A DNA stretch of 64,000 nt from Spirogloea muscicola (lineage: Eukaryota; Streptophyta; Zygnematophyceae; Spirogloeales; Spirogloeaceae): assembly GCA_009602725.1 (NCBI GenBank), contig WELB01000026.1, positions 491,241 to 555,240 on the forward strand, given 5' to 3'. A model generated the notes under the pieces. It saw only the letters and a program-made list of their open reading frames with translations. It was not told where the DNA came from and made no database searches. The translations under genes were made by a program, and so were the position numbers. Below are positions 34,060 to 45,763 of the stretch, piece after piece; the first letter of the stretch is position 1; each line of letters begins with the position of its first letter.

Positions 34060-34740
34060 AAGGGAGAGAAAGCGCGCCGGTGCGCGTGAAATTAGAGGGT
34101 GTTTAATCCAAGCCGATACATTGTTCAGGCATTGTTCAAGGAAGGGGAGATTTCTTGTATTTGAAACAAAAAGGCCCCATCGCCGAGTGGGTGGTGACAC
34201 GAAGGCGCACTCTACTGCGAGATTGATCATTCCTTTTTTGTGCTGGCCTTGCACAGCCATCTTCACCGAAATTGGATTCTTCTATCATAGAGACTGAAGC
34301 GCGATCCCACCATTAGGGGACGCAGCATGTTTTGCTTCGCCTGCGTGCAGCCCTCCGTCTGCACGCACTTGCTAAATAGATATGATTGAGCGCCCGCTCG
34401 CAGAAGTCATGGAGAGTGGTTTTGTGCTTTTGCGCCATCCGGCCCTTTCAAACTTTGTACAGCCTTAGGGCTGGCCTCTCACAGCCAGTACCTTACTTTG
34501 AAAGAGCATTTTCTTTCTCTGTGCAGGGATGCGGCTGGTATAGCCGACCAGTGGTCGCTGGGAGCAGGCATCAATGGGGAGGACTTCGATAAGTCTGGAG
34601 ATAGGAGATCGCGATCCTCTCCTTCCAGATTCCAGTCAAACCGTGTCCTAGATTTATCACGAGACCGTGTCCTTGTTCCTACTTGGGGCTGGCCTCTCAC
34701 AGCCACTGCCTTACTTTGGAAGAGTTGTTTCATCATAAGC
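34060..34740. repeat. Short repeat and three hairpin tails
   Basis: 34065-34135 (-) is the CATGCGCACC-type repeat (TGCGCGTGAAATTAGAGG, GATACATTGTTCAGGC). Plus-strand hairpins lie at 34235-34262, 34460-34495 and 34680-34715. The last two share GGCTGGCCTCTCACAGCC then TTACTTTG(A/G)AAGAG and look like a duplication about 220 bp apart. Confidence 0.55.
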
Positions 34741-34789
34741 GAGCCCTCACCTTATCTGGGGGGTAATTGGTGCAAGCCTTCTATCCCAA

Positions 34790-35700
34790 GAGCGAAGCTG
34801 GAGCTTTGAAAGAAAGTCTCCTCCAGTAGAGGGCAATGGATGTGATTGGCCAGCCCAGGAAAGAATGAACAAAGTTCGATGGGGCCAGAAAAGCGTTGAG
34901 CATACAGCGACTGAAGTGGCCACTGGCTGCTCAACAACCCCTGTTGAGCAGCCGCAGGTCAGAGAATTTAGTCTCCGAGTAGCGGGCCCCCTGTCCACAG
35001 CCAAAGCGCGACAGGCAGATGCACCGCGTGTGTCATTCTCCGCTGCAGCGATATGACAGGGCGCATGCGATAGACCTGGGCGAGGAGAAGAAAGTGCTCG
35101 CTGCAGGGAAAGAGGCACTCCGCCGAGACCCAGAGGCGGCCGCCATAGCACGGCCTGCTCGCTCGTGGACGGCGTAGGCAAGGGAGCGTTGAAACGATAC
35201 CGCCAGGCGCATACGGAAGACTTGGGCGAGAGGAGAAGTCTTTCCTCTGAAAAGAAGGTAAGACTCTTCCAGTACAGAGCGATGTTTGTGACAGGCCAGT
35301 TCAAAAAAGAATGAGTCATTTTAGAAAGGGCCAGAGAAGGAAGTTAGCCCTTCCAAAGGGGGCAAGGGCTGTGAAATGCCAGCCTGAAGAAAGACTGACA
35401 AGGTCCGCTAAAACACGTAGTAATTTAGCAAGTACCCATGTACAATGTTGACTTAGTAACCTGCAGGTAGCAGCCACAAGTCAGGAAGACTAGCCGCCGG
35501 AAAGCAGTCCCCTTGACGAAAGCCAGAGGCTGCATAAAAGCGTTAAAGCACACGGTGACTCAAGTGGCCACTGGCGCACAATATCCCCTGTTGAGCAGCC
35601 GCAGGTCAGAGACAGTAGTCTCCGGGTAGCCAGTCACCTGTCTAAGCCAGAGAAGTGGCGTGTGTTTTGCGCCCTGTCTAAGCCGGAGGCTGTGGCCAAA
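34790..35700 (-). mobile_element. Stack of minus-strand retroelement ends
   Basis: Tail hairpins at 34830-34860, 35285-35310 and 35365-35390. A coding remnant read from 35240 down to 34930 gives RMRLAVSFQRSLAYAVHERA, GRAMAAASGSRRSAS, then after a nested second piece KFSDLRLLNRG. Further ends lie at 35465-35530 (GFRQGDCFPAAS...LWLLPAGY) and 35590-35690. The family's terminal module therefore occurs three times in under 800 bases, each insertion truncating the last. Confidence 0.55.
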
Positions 35701-36144
35701 GCGCGACCGGCTCTGAAAGAAGAAGGGAGCTGAAACCCAACCTAAACCCTACCATGAGAAAGAACAACAGCGCTTCCGATGTGAGGAAATGGCTGTGAGA
35801 AAGAGCTGTGAGAAAGTAAGGAAACGGCTGTGAGAGGAGGCGAGGGCTGTGAAGAGGAAAGACTCTTCCAGCAGATGACGGCCAGCCCCAAGGGAGTCCG
35901 CTGCCAAGTTTAGGGTTTAGGATTGAGGGTTGAGGGTTTAGGGTTCAGGTTTCAGGGGTTTGGGTTTTAGGCGGTCGGAAGACATGCGGCGGGACTCGCG
36001 GCGCAGAACGCGCCGTATTCTCGGGGGAGCCGCCGCCGCCGCGAGAAGCCGGCCACGCCGCTCGGGAGCCGCCGGAGACGGCCTCCCGGCGACGGCGGCG
36101 ATGCCGGCAGCGCTTTTTTTTTTTTGCCGCCGCCGCCGAGGCGG
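35700..36144. repeat. Degenerate interstitial telomere-like repeat; rest is kinase 3' flank
   Basis: 35905-35970 has units such as TTTAGGG, TTTAGGA, TTGAGGG, TTGAGGG, TTTAGGG, TTCAGG, TTTCAGGGG and TTTGGG. A separate CCTAAACCCTACC lies at 35741-35753 in the opposite orientation. The TTTAGGG type is the common telomere repeat of plants and trebouxiophyte-like algae. The remainder to 36144 is GC-rich 3' flank with an A/T homopolymer (36116-36125). Confidence 0.65.
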
Positions 36145-39100
36145 TCATGACGGCGCGGGCGGTGCGGCGGGCGGCTCCTTGGCCTTGGCGACAGCGTCGC
36201 TCGCCGCGGCCAGGCGCGCCAGCGTGCCCTCGATCGTCGCCAGCAGCGCCTCGATCTGGAACGGCTTGCTGGCGTACCCGTCCATGCCCGCCTGCACGCC
36301 GGAGCCAGCCGTGCATTGAGCGCCACAGCCCCCATGCAGAGTCTGATCAGTGGCGGAGATCAGCCCCCGACGGCCGTCGCCACTGGCGCTGCCGCTGGTC
36401 AGGCGCCCATCACCTCGAGGCACTTGTCGTGGTAGGCCTGCATGGCGTGCGCGGTAAGGCCGATGATGCACACGCGACGGCCTCCAGCCTGCTGCACCGC
36501 CTCGCGTTCCCGGATGCGCGCCGTCGCCTGCAGGCCGTCCAGCACTGGCATCTGCATAATCGCCGCCATTGAAGCAAAAGGGGCGTCAGTCCTGGAGACG
36601 TCGCCGCCGCCATGGTCGATGGGAAGCCTAGACGCTGGTCTCGAAGCTGTCCATGCCGGCCCACCTGTATGTCCATGAGGATGACGTCGAAGTGCTGGTG
36701 CCGCTCGAGGCCCCCGCCCAGCGCGTCCAGCACCTGCTGCCCGTCGCCCACAACCGCCACCTCGTGCCCGCATTTCTGCAGCTGCCTGGCGATGTAAGCG
36801 TGCGCCGCACCCCGAGCAGCACTGTCAGTGGCAGCTGACGAGGTCCGGTGGCAACTTATGGCAGCCAGCCAGCGCCGCGTGAAGACAGCACGCACCTGCA
36901 GGCCACCCGCTGGTTCACGACGTTGTCATCAGCGACCAGGATGGACAGCCTCCTGCCTGATGCTGCCAGCGGCAGCTCTTTGGTGTTGCTGGCAATGGCC
37001 AGCGGCACATTCGGCCTGCCACTGGTCCTGTGCAAGGAGAGGCCCGGCGGCTTCGGTTGACAGGAGACGGCAGCATCAGCGCCGGTGGGCGACCGCGACG
37101 CGCCGGGGCTCACGCCTTGGCATGCAGAGCAGGCTGCGCCGAGGCTTTGGTCTCGAGAGCCATGGCCGGCCTCGGCGTCCTGGCAACCCACTAATGGTCG
37201 GCCGCCACCAGCACAGCCAGTGCTGCAGTCCTTAGAGCGTGGTGTAGACGAAGTGGAGGTGTTGGACGCGGTGCGCATCAGCGGCGATAACAAGGACACA
37301 TCCAGCGGCATTGACATGGAGAGGGGCTGTCGCTTCGCGTTCTCGTCAGCTGACGCGCGTCGGAGGCGTGCTGTGAAGTAGAATGTGCTGCCCTGGCCAA
37401 CCTCACTGTGCACCCAAATGCGGCCGCCCATCATGCTCACCAGCCTGCATTGTCAGGAGCCACGACCACGACCACCACCATATCACGAACACGAATATGA
37501 CACCATGAACGACCCTGACTGTTAGCTTGCTTATAAAAGGAAGGCTGCCCAAGAGGCACGACAGCGTGCTGGGCCGATCAGCTGTCTGCGCTTGGACCAA
37601 TTGCCAGGCAGATGTGCAGCCTCCTGGAAAGTAGCTGGTAAGATCGGCTGCATACCTGGAGGTGATGGTGAGGCCGAGGCCGGTGCCGCCGTAGAGCCGC
37701 GAAGTAGATGAGTCCGCCTGTGTGAATGCTGTGAAGATGCGCTCCATCTGCTCCTGCGGGATGCCGATGCCAGTGTCTGCCACAGAGAATCTGATATGCA
37801 TCTCCTGGCCATCATCCTGCCCGACATTGATGGCAGCGCTAGTCGTGTCGTCAGCCTCCTCGCAGCCTTCGCCGTTGCCGACCACATCAATAGCCACGTG
37901 CCCTGGTGATGCCGGCAGCTTCTTGCTCAGGCTGGCGGGCTGGCCGAAGATGTCGCGCGGCGTGGCGGGCGGTACAGGATGGACATTCGGCTGTAGCCTG
38001 TTGGCTGCACGGGCCATGGGCCTGCCGCTGCTGGCAGAACTTTCAGTTTGCCTCGTACCCATGACCGCTGACTCCGACATCCGCCTCATGCGTCGGCACC
38101 TGTCTGTGGATGCGGCCACCGAGTTGGCACGCAGCCAGCCGGGCAGGTCCAGCGACGGCCTCAGCGCACCACGCCAGAAGCTCATGGCCTCCGTCGACGG
38201 CGACTCCTCGCCGCCGCTGTGCTCGCTGCCGTCCCTGTCCATCTGCATCGCTCGCGCCCTGGCAGACTTGGCGTCCACAGGAAAGCCCCTTCGGCAAGTG
38301 TTGAGGAGCACCTGTCATAGCATCCGAAAGTACTGGTGAACGCATTGGATGGGGACTCTGCTGAAGCGTTGTCTGCTGTCTGCTCCTATTTGTTAGTCTG
38401 ACCACCACGTAGGCCATGAGCTCACCAGAAAGTCGGCACTGCTCCGCGACGAGCTGCGGCGGTGCCTGCCACCGGTGCGTTGCCGTTGCACCAAGCCATG
38501 ACTTGCATTGCCGCCTTCAGTCACGCCGGCCTCGTCCCCCAGCTCAACAGATAGAGTGATCTCGCCCTTGGCCGTGAACTTAATGGCATTGCTAATGAGG
38601 TTGAGCAGGCACTGGCGCAGGCGATTGGGATCGCCTATGAGGGTCGGGCCATCACTACTGCCGCTGGCTGCAATCAGGCTGGTGCTCAGTGACCACTTGA
38701 TTGCCAAACCCTTCTGCGCCGCCCGCGCCTGCAGCGCTTTGGTTGTTGTGCCCAGCATCTCCGTGAGGCTGCCAATCAAGGTGCATGCAAGGACCGTCAG
38801 ATCACAGTCAATTACCAGCAAACAAGGGCTCAGCGACGGAAGGACCCGGAGAGGCTCGAGCTCCATCGCATCTGCAGACTGCGGGAGTGCGTTCCAAAGA
38901 CTCACCTGAATGGGACGCACTCAAATTGTAGTTTCCCAGCCTCAATCTTGCTCACGTCCAGGATGTCATCCACAATGCTGCAGAGGCATGTAGCTGAGTG
39001 GCGAACTGTTTCCAGATACTCCCGCTGCTCCTTGCTCAGCACTGTGTCCAGCGCCAGTGCTGCCGAGCCCAGGATGCCATGTATGGGCGTCCTGCATGCC

Positions 39101-41567
39101 AGCACCTTCTGCCAGTCAATTTAGCAGTATCTTCTAAGCCAGTCTGTTACATGTTGGTCCAAGAAATGCATGGACATGCCAAGTGTGATGCGCCACAATT
39201 ATCGAGTCATAGGAGATGACTACACGACCCAGGCAGCCAACGGAAATGTCCGGACCTGATCTCATGGCTCATGTTTGCAAGGAACTCGGACTTGGCCTTG
39301 TTGGCGGCCTCAGCCTCCTTCTTGCTGTGCTGCAAATGCAGTGTGGCCTTCCACAGCTCCTCTGTCAGCGCGTCCTTTTCCCGAATGGCACCACTGATTA
39401 AGATAACCATGCCGCTGATGATCAAGCAGAATAGCTGCAGGACCACTTCGAACGCTTGTGTAAGACGAAATGTCAGGATTGGTGGCGCGAGACAGCTTGC
39501 AGCAAAGCAATCAGTTGGCCGAAGCTGCCTGCGGACCTGTACTTGCAGACCCCGCTCATAGATGCCCATGTACGCGAAGGTCCCATTGGGCAATTTGGCG
39601 GAGCCAAAGACAGCAATGACGCTCATGAGCACGCTGGCGGTCGTGGAGATCCGCTGGTCGAAGCGGAACGAGATCCAGATGAGGACAGGGAGGATGAGGT
39701 ATGGCCGGCGCTCCATGGCTGGGACTGCCCCGCCGACAAGGCCGCCAAACACGAAGAAGGTGAGAATGAAAAGGAGGGCGAGCACTGCAGCTGCCTCCAG
39801 GGCTTTCCACCACCACCCTGCGTCATGTGGAAGCCGGAGCTGGTCAGAATTCAGATCCCACCTGAGTTTGCTTCTGGTCCTGTTTATGCTGTAATAGCAA
39901 TAGCACCTAGATTGGAGTGACTTGATGCTCAAACACTGGCGATGGAGGGCATGTGGGGCCTTGTCAGCAGGGCACCTGGGCAGGGCCTCCAGTTCTTGGA
40001 GTAAGGTGAGATGCACCAGAAGAGGATGCAGGGCGTGAGCACGAAGATGCCAGCCAGCGCGCCCCACCACCATGCCAGCAGCGACTGAGAAACACAAATG
40101 TCGTACATGCATGTATTACCTAACTGTCTGTCTACTACTATGTACAGAGACATGTCTTTGAATGCATTCCTTGGCTTCCTGAGCTCCAGATGGATGTCAA
40201 TATGAACGCCCTCGTCAAAAGGTCGGCAGTCATGCCAGACACCCTCTTATGGCTGAGATGTTAACTCGCCTTCACTGACTACACCAAAAGGATGAGTAGT
40301 AGATGGCCAGAACATGGCTAACAAGGCTGGTAAGCTTAATTGATTCTTGAATGCCTCTGTGAGAGCCAAGGTTGCGACATTGTCACCTTGAGCCAGGTGT
40401 GCACGGTGATGTGCGTCAGTACTGCCTTCACGACGGTAACAGAAATCGCAGCCCCAACAACGGTTGCAACGGCAGATATCACGAAGAAACGGAACGCCCA
40501 CGTGACGCTGGCAATCATGAAAAAGATCTGCTTGCTTGCTCAGCAATGCCGTGCTTGCTCAGCATCACTTGCAATCCGAAGAGAAGAGGCATGGGCCAAC
40601 ACCAGAGTCAGCAACACGTTGTAGCAATACCTGCGAAAAGGTGGCCCCTTGTTCCAGCGCCGCAGGAGTGCAAGTGCCAAAGTGGCCTGCAACAATGACA
40701 GAGTAGTTGCGACGTCCACATCAGAGTGACTTGTCAGCAACGACACCTGCATGCTCCGAGTACGGCATTGTCAGAGTGAGAGTCCTTAACGAGCTTGGCC
40801 AGCGCAGCACTTGACCTCGATTGCGCCACCCAGGGTGACCGCCAGGCAGCTGGCAATGGTGCCGCCCAGCGCTGAGTGCAGTGGAGGGGAGTGTGTCCAC
40901 CAAATGGTGATTGTCATAATGCCCACCACGACACCAGGTAGCATCCCATAGCCTGCTCTTGGTGCAGCGCAGCGCACTCTGGTCAGCCGGCTCTTCACAC
41001 CTGTCTATTACTTCTCCGTCGCATTAGCAACTTCTGGACGACATTGGCAATGGCTGCAACAGGAGGAAGTGCTGGGCCAGGCACATACCAAGGAGCATGA
41101 AGGCGGCCAGGGTAAAGCCGGAGGGCGCCCACAGCGGCACCGGCTGGTCCCCGCGCTGCGCCAAGAGCGCGAGGCGGCCTGCACTTGGGGAAAGCAATAG
41201 GTGTAGGGACTGAGCTAGGGGGATCTGCTGTAGAGTCAGCACTAACAGCATGGCAGTACTTATGCTGTGGCACTGCCGTTGGACTCAAGGGCGCAGACTT
41301 GGTTAGGCAGGGGCCCATGGCGCTCGGTGGCAGGAGCGCCGCGCTTCCGACTGGTCGAAAGGACTCACCAGTGAGCACAATGACGATGGCGAGCGCCACG
41401 TTGAGGCCGCCGAAGCGCACCCAGCTTGGCGCAGCCCACGGGGAGTCGTCCACCACCCAGCCCTGGCCCGCCCAGCAGCTCCGCCTGGGCGACAGCACCT
41501 CCCCATCCACGCTCGGCCCGCCATGGACACCGTCGGGGCCCCTTTTGGCCTCCTTGCCAGCCTCCAT
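36145..41567 (-). CDS. Hybrid sensor histidine kinase: MASE1, HisKA, HATPase, receiver
   Basis: About 15 exons and 1,120 residues. From the N-terminus: exons 41369-41567, 41089-41178, 40816-40952, 40631-40686, 40387-40527, 39976-40084 and 39537-39839 encode a multi-span membrane region with MASE1-like features ([64 protein letters not shown]). 39256-39454 gives a coiled linker and MSHEIR, joined to TPIHGILG at 38906-39091 (H-box His, residue about 408). 38426-38768 has the N-box [17 protein letters not shown]. 37656-38311 has a low-complexity insert of about 140 residues, then [21 protein letters not shown] and [11 protein letters not shown]. 36897-37444 ends in [15 protein letters not shown]. 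36665-36785, 36414-36551 and 36145-36291 complete a receiver (VILMDIQMPVLDG, phospho-acceptor Asp; [15 protein letters not shown]). All catalytic residues are present. The summed exons are one base off a multiple of three, so one boundary is misplaced. The ligand is unknown. Confidence 0.9.
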
Positions 41568-42930
41568 GGCTGGTCCGCGCGCCCGTCAGAGCATGTGGCC
41601 CGCTGCTGCTATCTGAGATCGGGCCTCGGCTCCCAGCCTGGGCGCCCAGAGTCGGCCATGGCGGATCCGCAACGAACACGAGCTCGGCCGCAACCAAGGC
41701 CGAGGCTCTCAGGAGGGCGTCCGAGCACTGCTGCCGCCGTTCCTCTTGCCACCTGCTCTGCCTCCCGGTTCACCCATCACGGCTGCGCTCCTCGACGGCC
41801 TCAAGCGGCGTAGTCCGAGAGCGGCGTCGTCAACACCCAGCCACACGCGGCACACGGCCTCCAGCGCCGTCGCGGCAGCAGTACTGGCAGCGTGACGAGC
41901 AGGAGCCAGGGGTGAACTCCGGTGCCTGGCCTTCACCGGCCGGACACCCGCGTTGCACCTCCTGCAGCCTTCCCGCTCGATCTGGTCCCACAGGAAGGTA
42001 CCCAAACAAGCCCCCCTCCCCCTTCTCCTCGCTTCCCCTCCTCCAACGCCCCCTCTTTACACTCTCCCTCCGTCCCACCCCACCCTCCTCCCCACTTCCT
42101 TCCTCCCCTCACCACCCCCCTCCCCCNTCTATGAATCTCCCTCTCTACCTCCCTACCTCTACCTCTCTCGCTCGCTCTCCTCGTTCTCAACCCCCCTCCC
42201 CGGCCCTCCCTCTCTCTCCCTCCTCTCTCTCTCCCCCTTGGAGGTACTAAGAGCGCCCTGTCTGCCTAGCCTGTGGCTCCGTCAAGAACACCTGTATGCA
42301 TCTGGCTGGCTTTCTCCAGCCGCTCTTTCAATATCAGCAGCCGCATTCTCTCGGTCGCCGCCGCCCCCACCACAGCCGCAGCCACCTCTACACCACGTGG
42401 GCCCCCGCAAGCACCTGACTGCCACAGAGAGGCTGGCCGCTTGGGGCCTCTTGTGCGCGCAAGCAGGCCAGGGGCCCCAACGTGGTTCTGAAGGGGCCGT
42501 CCACAGCCGTTCGCGCTGGGCGCCTCCGACGGTGAACACGGCATCCTGTCATAGCCAGGTGGCGACGGGGCCGGAGGGGCCCCTGGCCCGGACTGGCTCT
42601 CCCGTGTCCCGACAGCCTGCTGAGCGCCGCTCCTGCGCCCCCACGGATCCAGGGGCCAACGACGAGGTGGGCACTCTCCGGTGCCATTTGCTCGAGGTTG
42701 AGGTTGAAGAAGTGCTCGCCCATAAGGGCTGAGGCTGAGGTCACCATGTGATTACACTTCCATCCTGTCTTTCAGCTGGGAGAGCCACTATCTCAAGGAA
42801 AAGCAGCCCGGATTCCGTCCTTTCTTTTCGGGCTCAACAGGAGATATCGAGCACCAGCGGCCACTTGTCGCCGTGTGCACGGCGACTTCACAGCCCGTTG
42901 CCGTAAACTGAAGGAGCTGTTTCTTTAGCG
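41568..42930. other. GC-rich flank, polypyrimidine tract with an N, no gene
   Basis: 41568-41980 is the GC-rich 5' side of the kinase. 41990-42260 is almost purely C/T on the plus strand (pol-A/G on the minus), with an ambiguous base at 42127. Translated frames through it are Pro/Ser runs and not credible genes. 42283-42350 matches 56905-56975 (CTGTATGCA(T/C)CTGGCTGG, then CAGCCGCTCTT and ATCAGCAGCCGCA). 42350-42760 has open frames on both strands without recognisable content. Confidence 0.45.
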
Positions 42931-43255
42931 CTTCTTTGGCCTCTTCAAAAAGTGTTCATTCTTTTCCTGGGCCGGCCAACCACAGCCATCGCCCTCTGCT
43001 GGAAGAGTCTGTCGTCCTTAGGAGAAATGATTAACTCCATTGAAGGGGGTGAGGGCTGTGAAAAGCCAGCCTCAGTAAGATTGGACAAGGTCCGAACAGA
43101 CAATACGTCCAATGTAAGGCAATGGCTGTGAGAGGCCAGCCCAAGGAGAGAAGTGGCTCTCCCAAAGAATGAAGTGGCTCTCCTGAAGGGGGCAAGGGCT
43201 GTCAACAGCCAGCCCGAAAAGACTTGACAAGGTCCGAAGGGGCCAAAAGCGCTGT
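42931..43255. repeat. Four adjacent hairpin tails
   Basis: 42955-43010 (+) carries GGGCCGGCCAACCACAGCC. 43030-43095, 43115-43150 and 43165-43250 (-) each carry GGCTGT(G/C)A...AGCCAGCC followed by GACAAGGTCCGAA. The last runs directly into a plus-strand coding fragment at 43256. Confidence 0.55.
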
Positions 43256-43584
43256 CTCAGTGCTGGGGTGGACCGTTCCAATCCCGGGCTTTCTGCCTCG
43301 GGGGCTGGCCATGCTGCGGCGAACGCCGCTCGCAGCAAGGCGACGAAGTACGCAGACCACCCGGCAAGGGACGACTTCGTCCCCCTGGCCGTGGATTTGC
43401 ACGGGACAGTCGGGTCCCAGTGCCTCGACCTGTTGGCCCGGCTTGCGCGGCTAGCTCAGGTCTATCGTATGTGCCTTCGATCTCCCTCCAGCGGTCCGTG
43501 GCCCACGCCTTGCACCTGCGTGCTGGCCGTGCTCTAGCTGCAGCCTCTGGCTTTCGTCAGGGGGATGCTTCCGGCTGCTAGTCC

Positions 43585-43683
43585 AGATCTACAAATATTA
43601 CTAACTAGCGAATTTAGTGAACGACGTCAGATTTTATTATGGATCGCTTTATTTGCTTCTTTCGCCGTCAAGGTTCCTATGGT
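43585..43683 (+). pseudogene. nad4: Nuclear mitochondrial insertion: nad4 fragment
   Basis: Thirty-three in-frame codons beginning DLQILLTSEFSERR then QILLWIALFASFAVKVPMVP match the conserved middle of plant-type NADH dehydrogenase subunit 4, just before the invariant HIWLPEAH, which is absent. Sequence changes sharply after GTTCCTATGGTACC. It is adjacent to a cox1 piece in the opposite orientation, so this is a composite organelle-derived insert. 43684-43832 between them is unidentified. Confidence 0.8.
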
Positions 43684-43753
43684 ACCACGGCTGCCTTATA
43701 CAGCCGCCCTTGGAGAAAGCCAGCCGCTGTCTATCGTGGACTTCCGTTGGTCA

Positions 43754-44122
<369 letters not shown>

Positions 44123-44169
44123 CATTTACGGCTCCTCACTCGTGGTTACTAAGTGATCCATCCTACCTT

Positions 44170-45490
44170 AGCGCAAAGGAATGTACAGGAGACATAAAAT
44201 CTACCAGTAGAGGGGTGATGGCTGGGGCTGACCAGCCCAGAAAGAGAATGAACAAATTTCGAAGGGGCCAGAAAAGCGATAAAGCAAACAGCGACTCAAA
44301 CGGCCACTGGGAGCAATATCCTCTGGTGAGCAGCCTCAGGTTAGAGAAAGTAGTCTCCGGGAAAGGTCCGAAAATTGAGGCAGCTTCTCCAATTTAAGGT
44401 AGTGGCTGAGAAGGTCCAATCGACAAGGTCTGAAGAGCCGAAAGGCGCCTAGCACACAACAATGCACGAGAGTACAGAGGAGAAACCTCAGTAACCCCGA
44501 AAGGTCTGAGAGGGCCGGAGGGCCAAAAAGCAGGAAGCTGTTCTCCATGACTTCTGCAAGTGGGCGCTCAATGACCTCTAGTCAGCAAGTGCATATCAGA
44601 ATAACTAGAGGGCGGAAAAGCGTCGCCCTGACAGAATCTGGAGGCAGCAGCCAAGGTCCGAAGGGGCCGGACGGCGCTGAAGCACACGCACACCACTAAG
44701 AATGTACCACAAAGAATGGTCACTTAGTAACCCCTAGTAAGCAACCGCAAAAGAAAAGAATGCGCGGCCAAATTGACTGGTGCCTGGGAGAGGCCAGCCC
44801 AAATGAATGGACAAGGTCTGAAAGAGCCGGATGGTGCAGAAAGCAAGCAAGAGAGAGACCACAGCCGCCGGAACGCAGCCGATAGGAGCAAGGGCTCGCC
44901 CATTGAGGATAGGGGCTGGGAAAGCCAGCCCAAAAAAGAATGAAACAGAGTACGAGAAGGGAAATTTCGTGTATTTGAAATAAACGAAGGCCAAATGGCC
45001 AAGTACAAAGGCAAGGACATCTTAAGACCTACATAACCTACAGTAGATTGACCCGCTCAGAAACCACGGGGCAAAACATAAAGGTCGCTAACCGATGCCT
45101 GGATACTAGATGGCAGATACGAAGCCCTTCTGCCACCAACTAGAGCTCGCCCAGCTTTCTGGTGCAAAGCATTAGCCTGAGCACGCTGCAAACAGGCCGA
45201 AACTCGTCGTCGCAACAACGACAGATAAGCAGCTGGCAAGCCCATCTCAGCCGGGAACACATGTGCATGTCGTGTGTAGCCTAGATTGGCTATGTTTTGA
45301 AGGAGAGTAAGGAAACGAGGTCCTAAGCAGCCAAAGATGTCGATTGCCGCTGGCAAGAGCTGATCACATCGGGGGTAATCGGAGTAATCGGAGAATCGGA
45401 GAAGGGGGCCAGGGGAAGCGCTAAAGAAAACAAGCACAAAAAGAAACAGGCAGCTACGAAGCACTCAGTAACCCTTGCTAAGCAGCCTCA
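44170..45490. repeat. Dense minus-strand retroposon tails and a subfamily 3 fragment
   Basis: Tail hairpins at 44215-44245, 44780-44810 and 44900-44940. Terminal peptides read on the minus strand at 44724-44765 (FLLRLLTRGY) and 45060-45095 (SDLYVLPRG). 44960-45060 is the GTATTTGAAATAAACGAAGG to GATTGACCCGCTCAG tail. 45100-45260 is a subfamily 3 coding fragment (LRRRVSACLQRAQANALHQK), the inverted counterpart of 26300-26488. 45455-45490 is another terminus. Confidence 0.6.
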
Positions 45491-45763
45491 GGTCAGATCG
45501 CCAGAGGCGGCTCACTTCCGACGGGGGAGGGAGGAGACGGGGAAGGCCAAGGAAGCCAGCTGGCCCCTCCACATACTTGCACCTCCGCCCTCCCATCCCT
45601 GCCCGCGCCGCGCCCGCGGAGCGCCAGCTCGCGCGCCGGCGAGGGTCCGGGACAAGGCTGGCGGGCGGGGCCCGGGGGACTGGGAGGGGCGGCCGGAGAC
45701 GGGAGCGCTCACATTCTCCGCGGGCCTGCGCGTGCCGCTGCCCACCGCCGGCCCAGCGCCGCC

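Noticed and set aside
41953-42732. A 259-codon plus-strand frame
   Set aside because: It passes through the polypyrimidine tract and an N, encodes Pro/Ser/Leu runs, and has a competing frame on the opposite strand.
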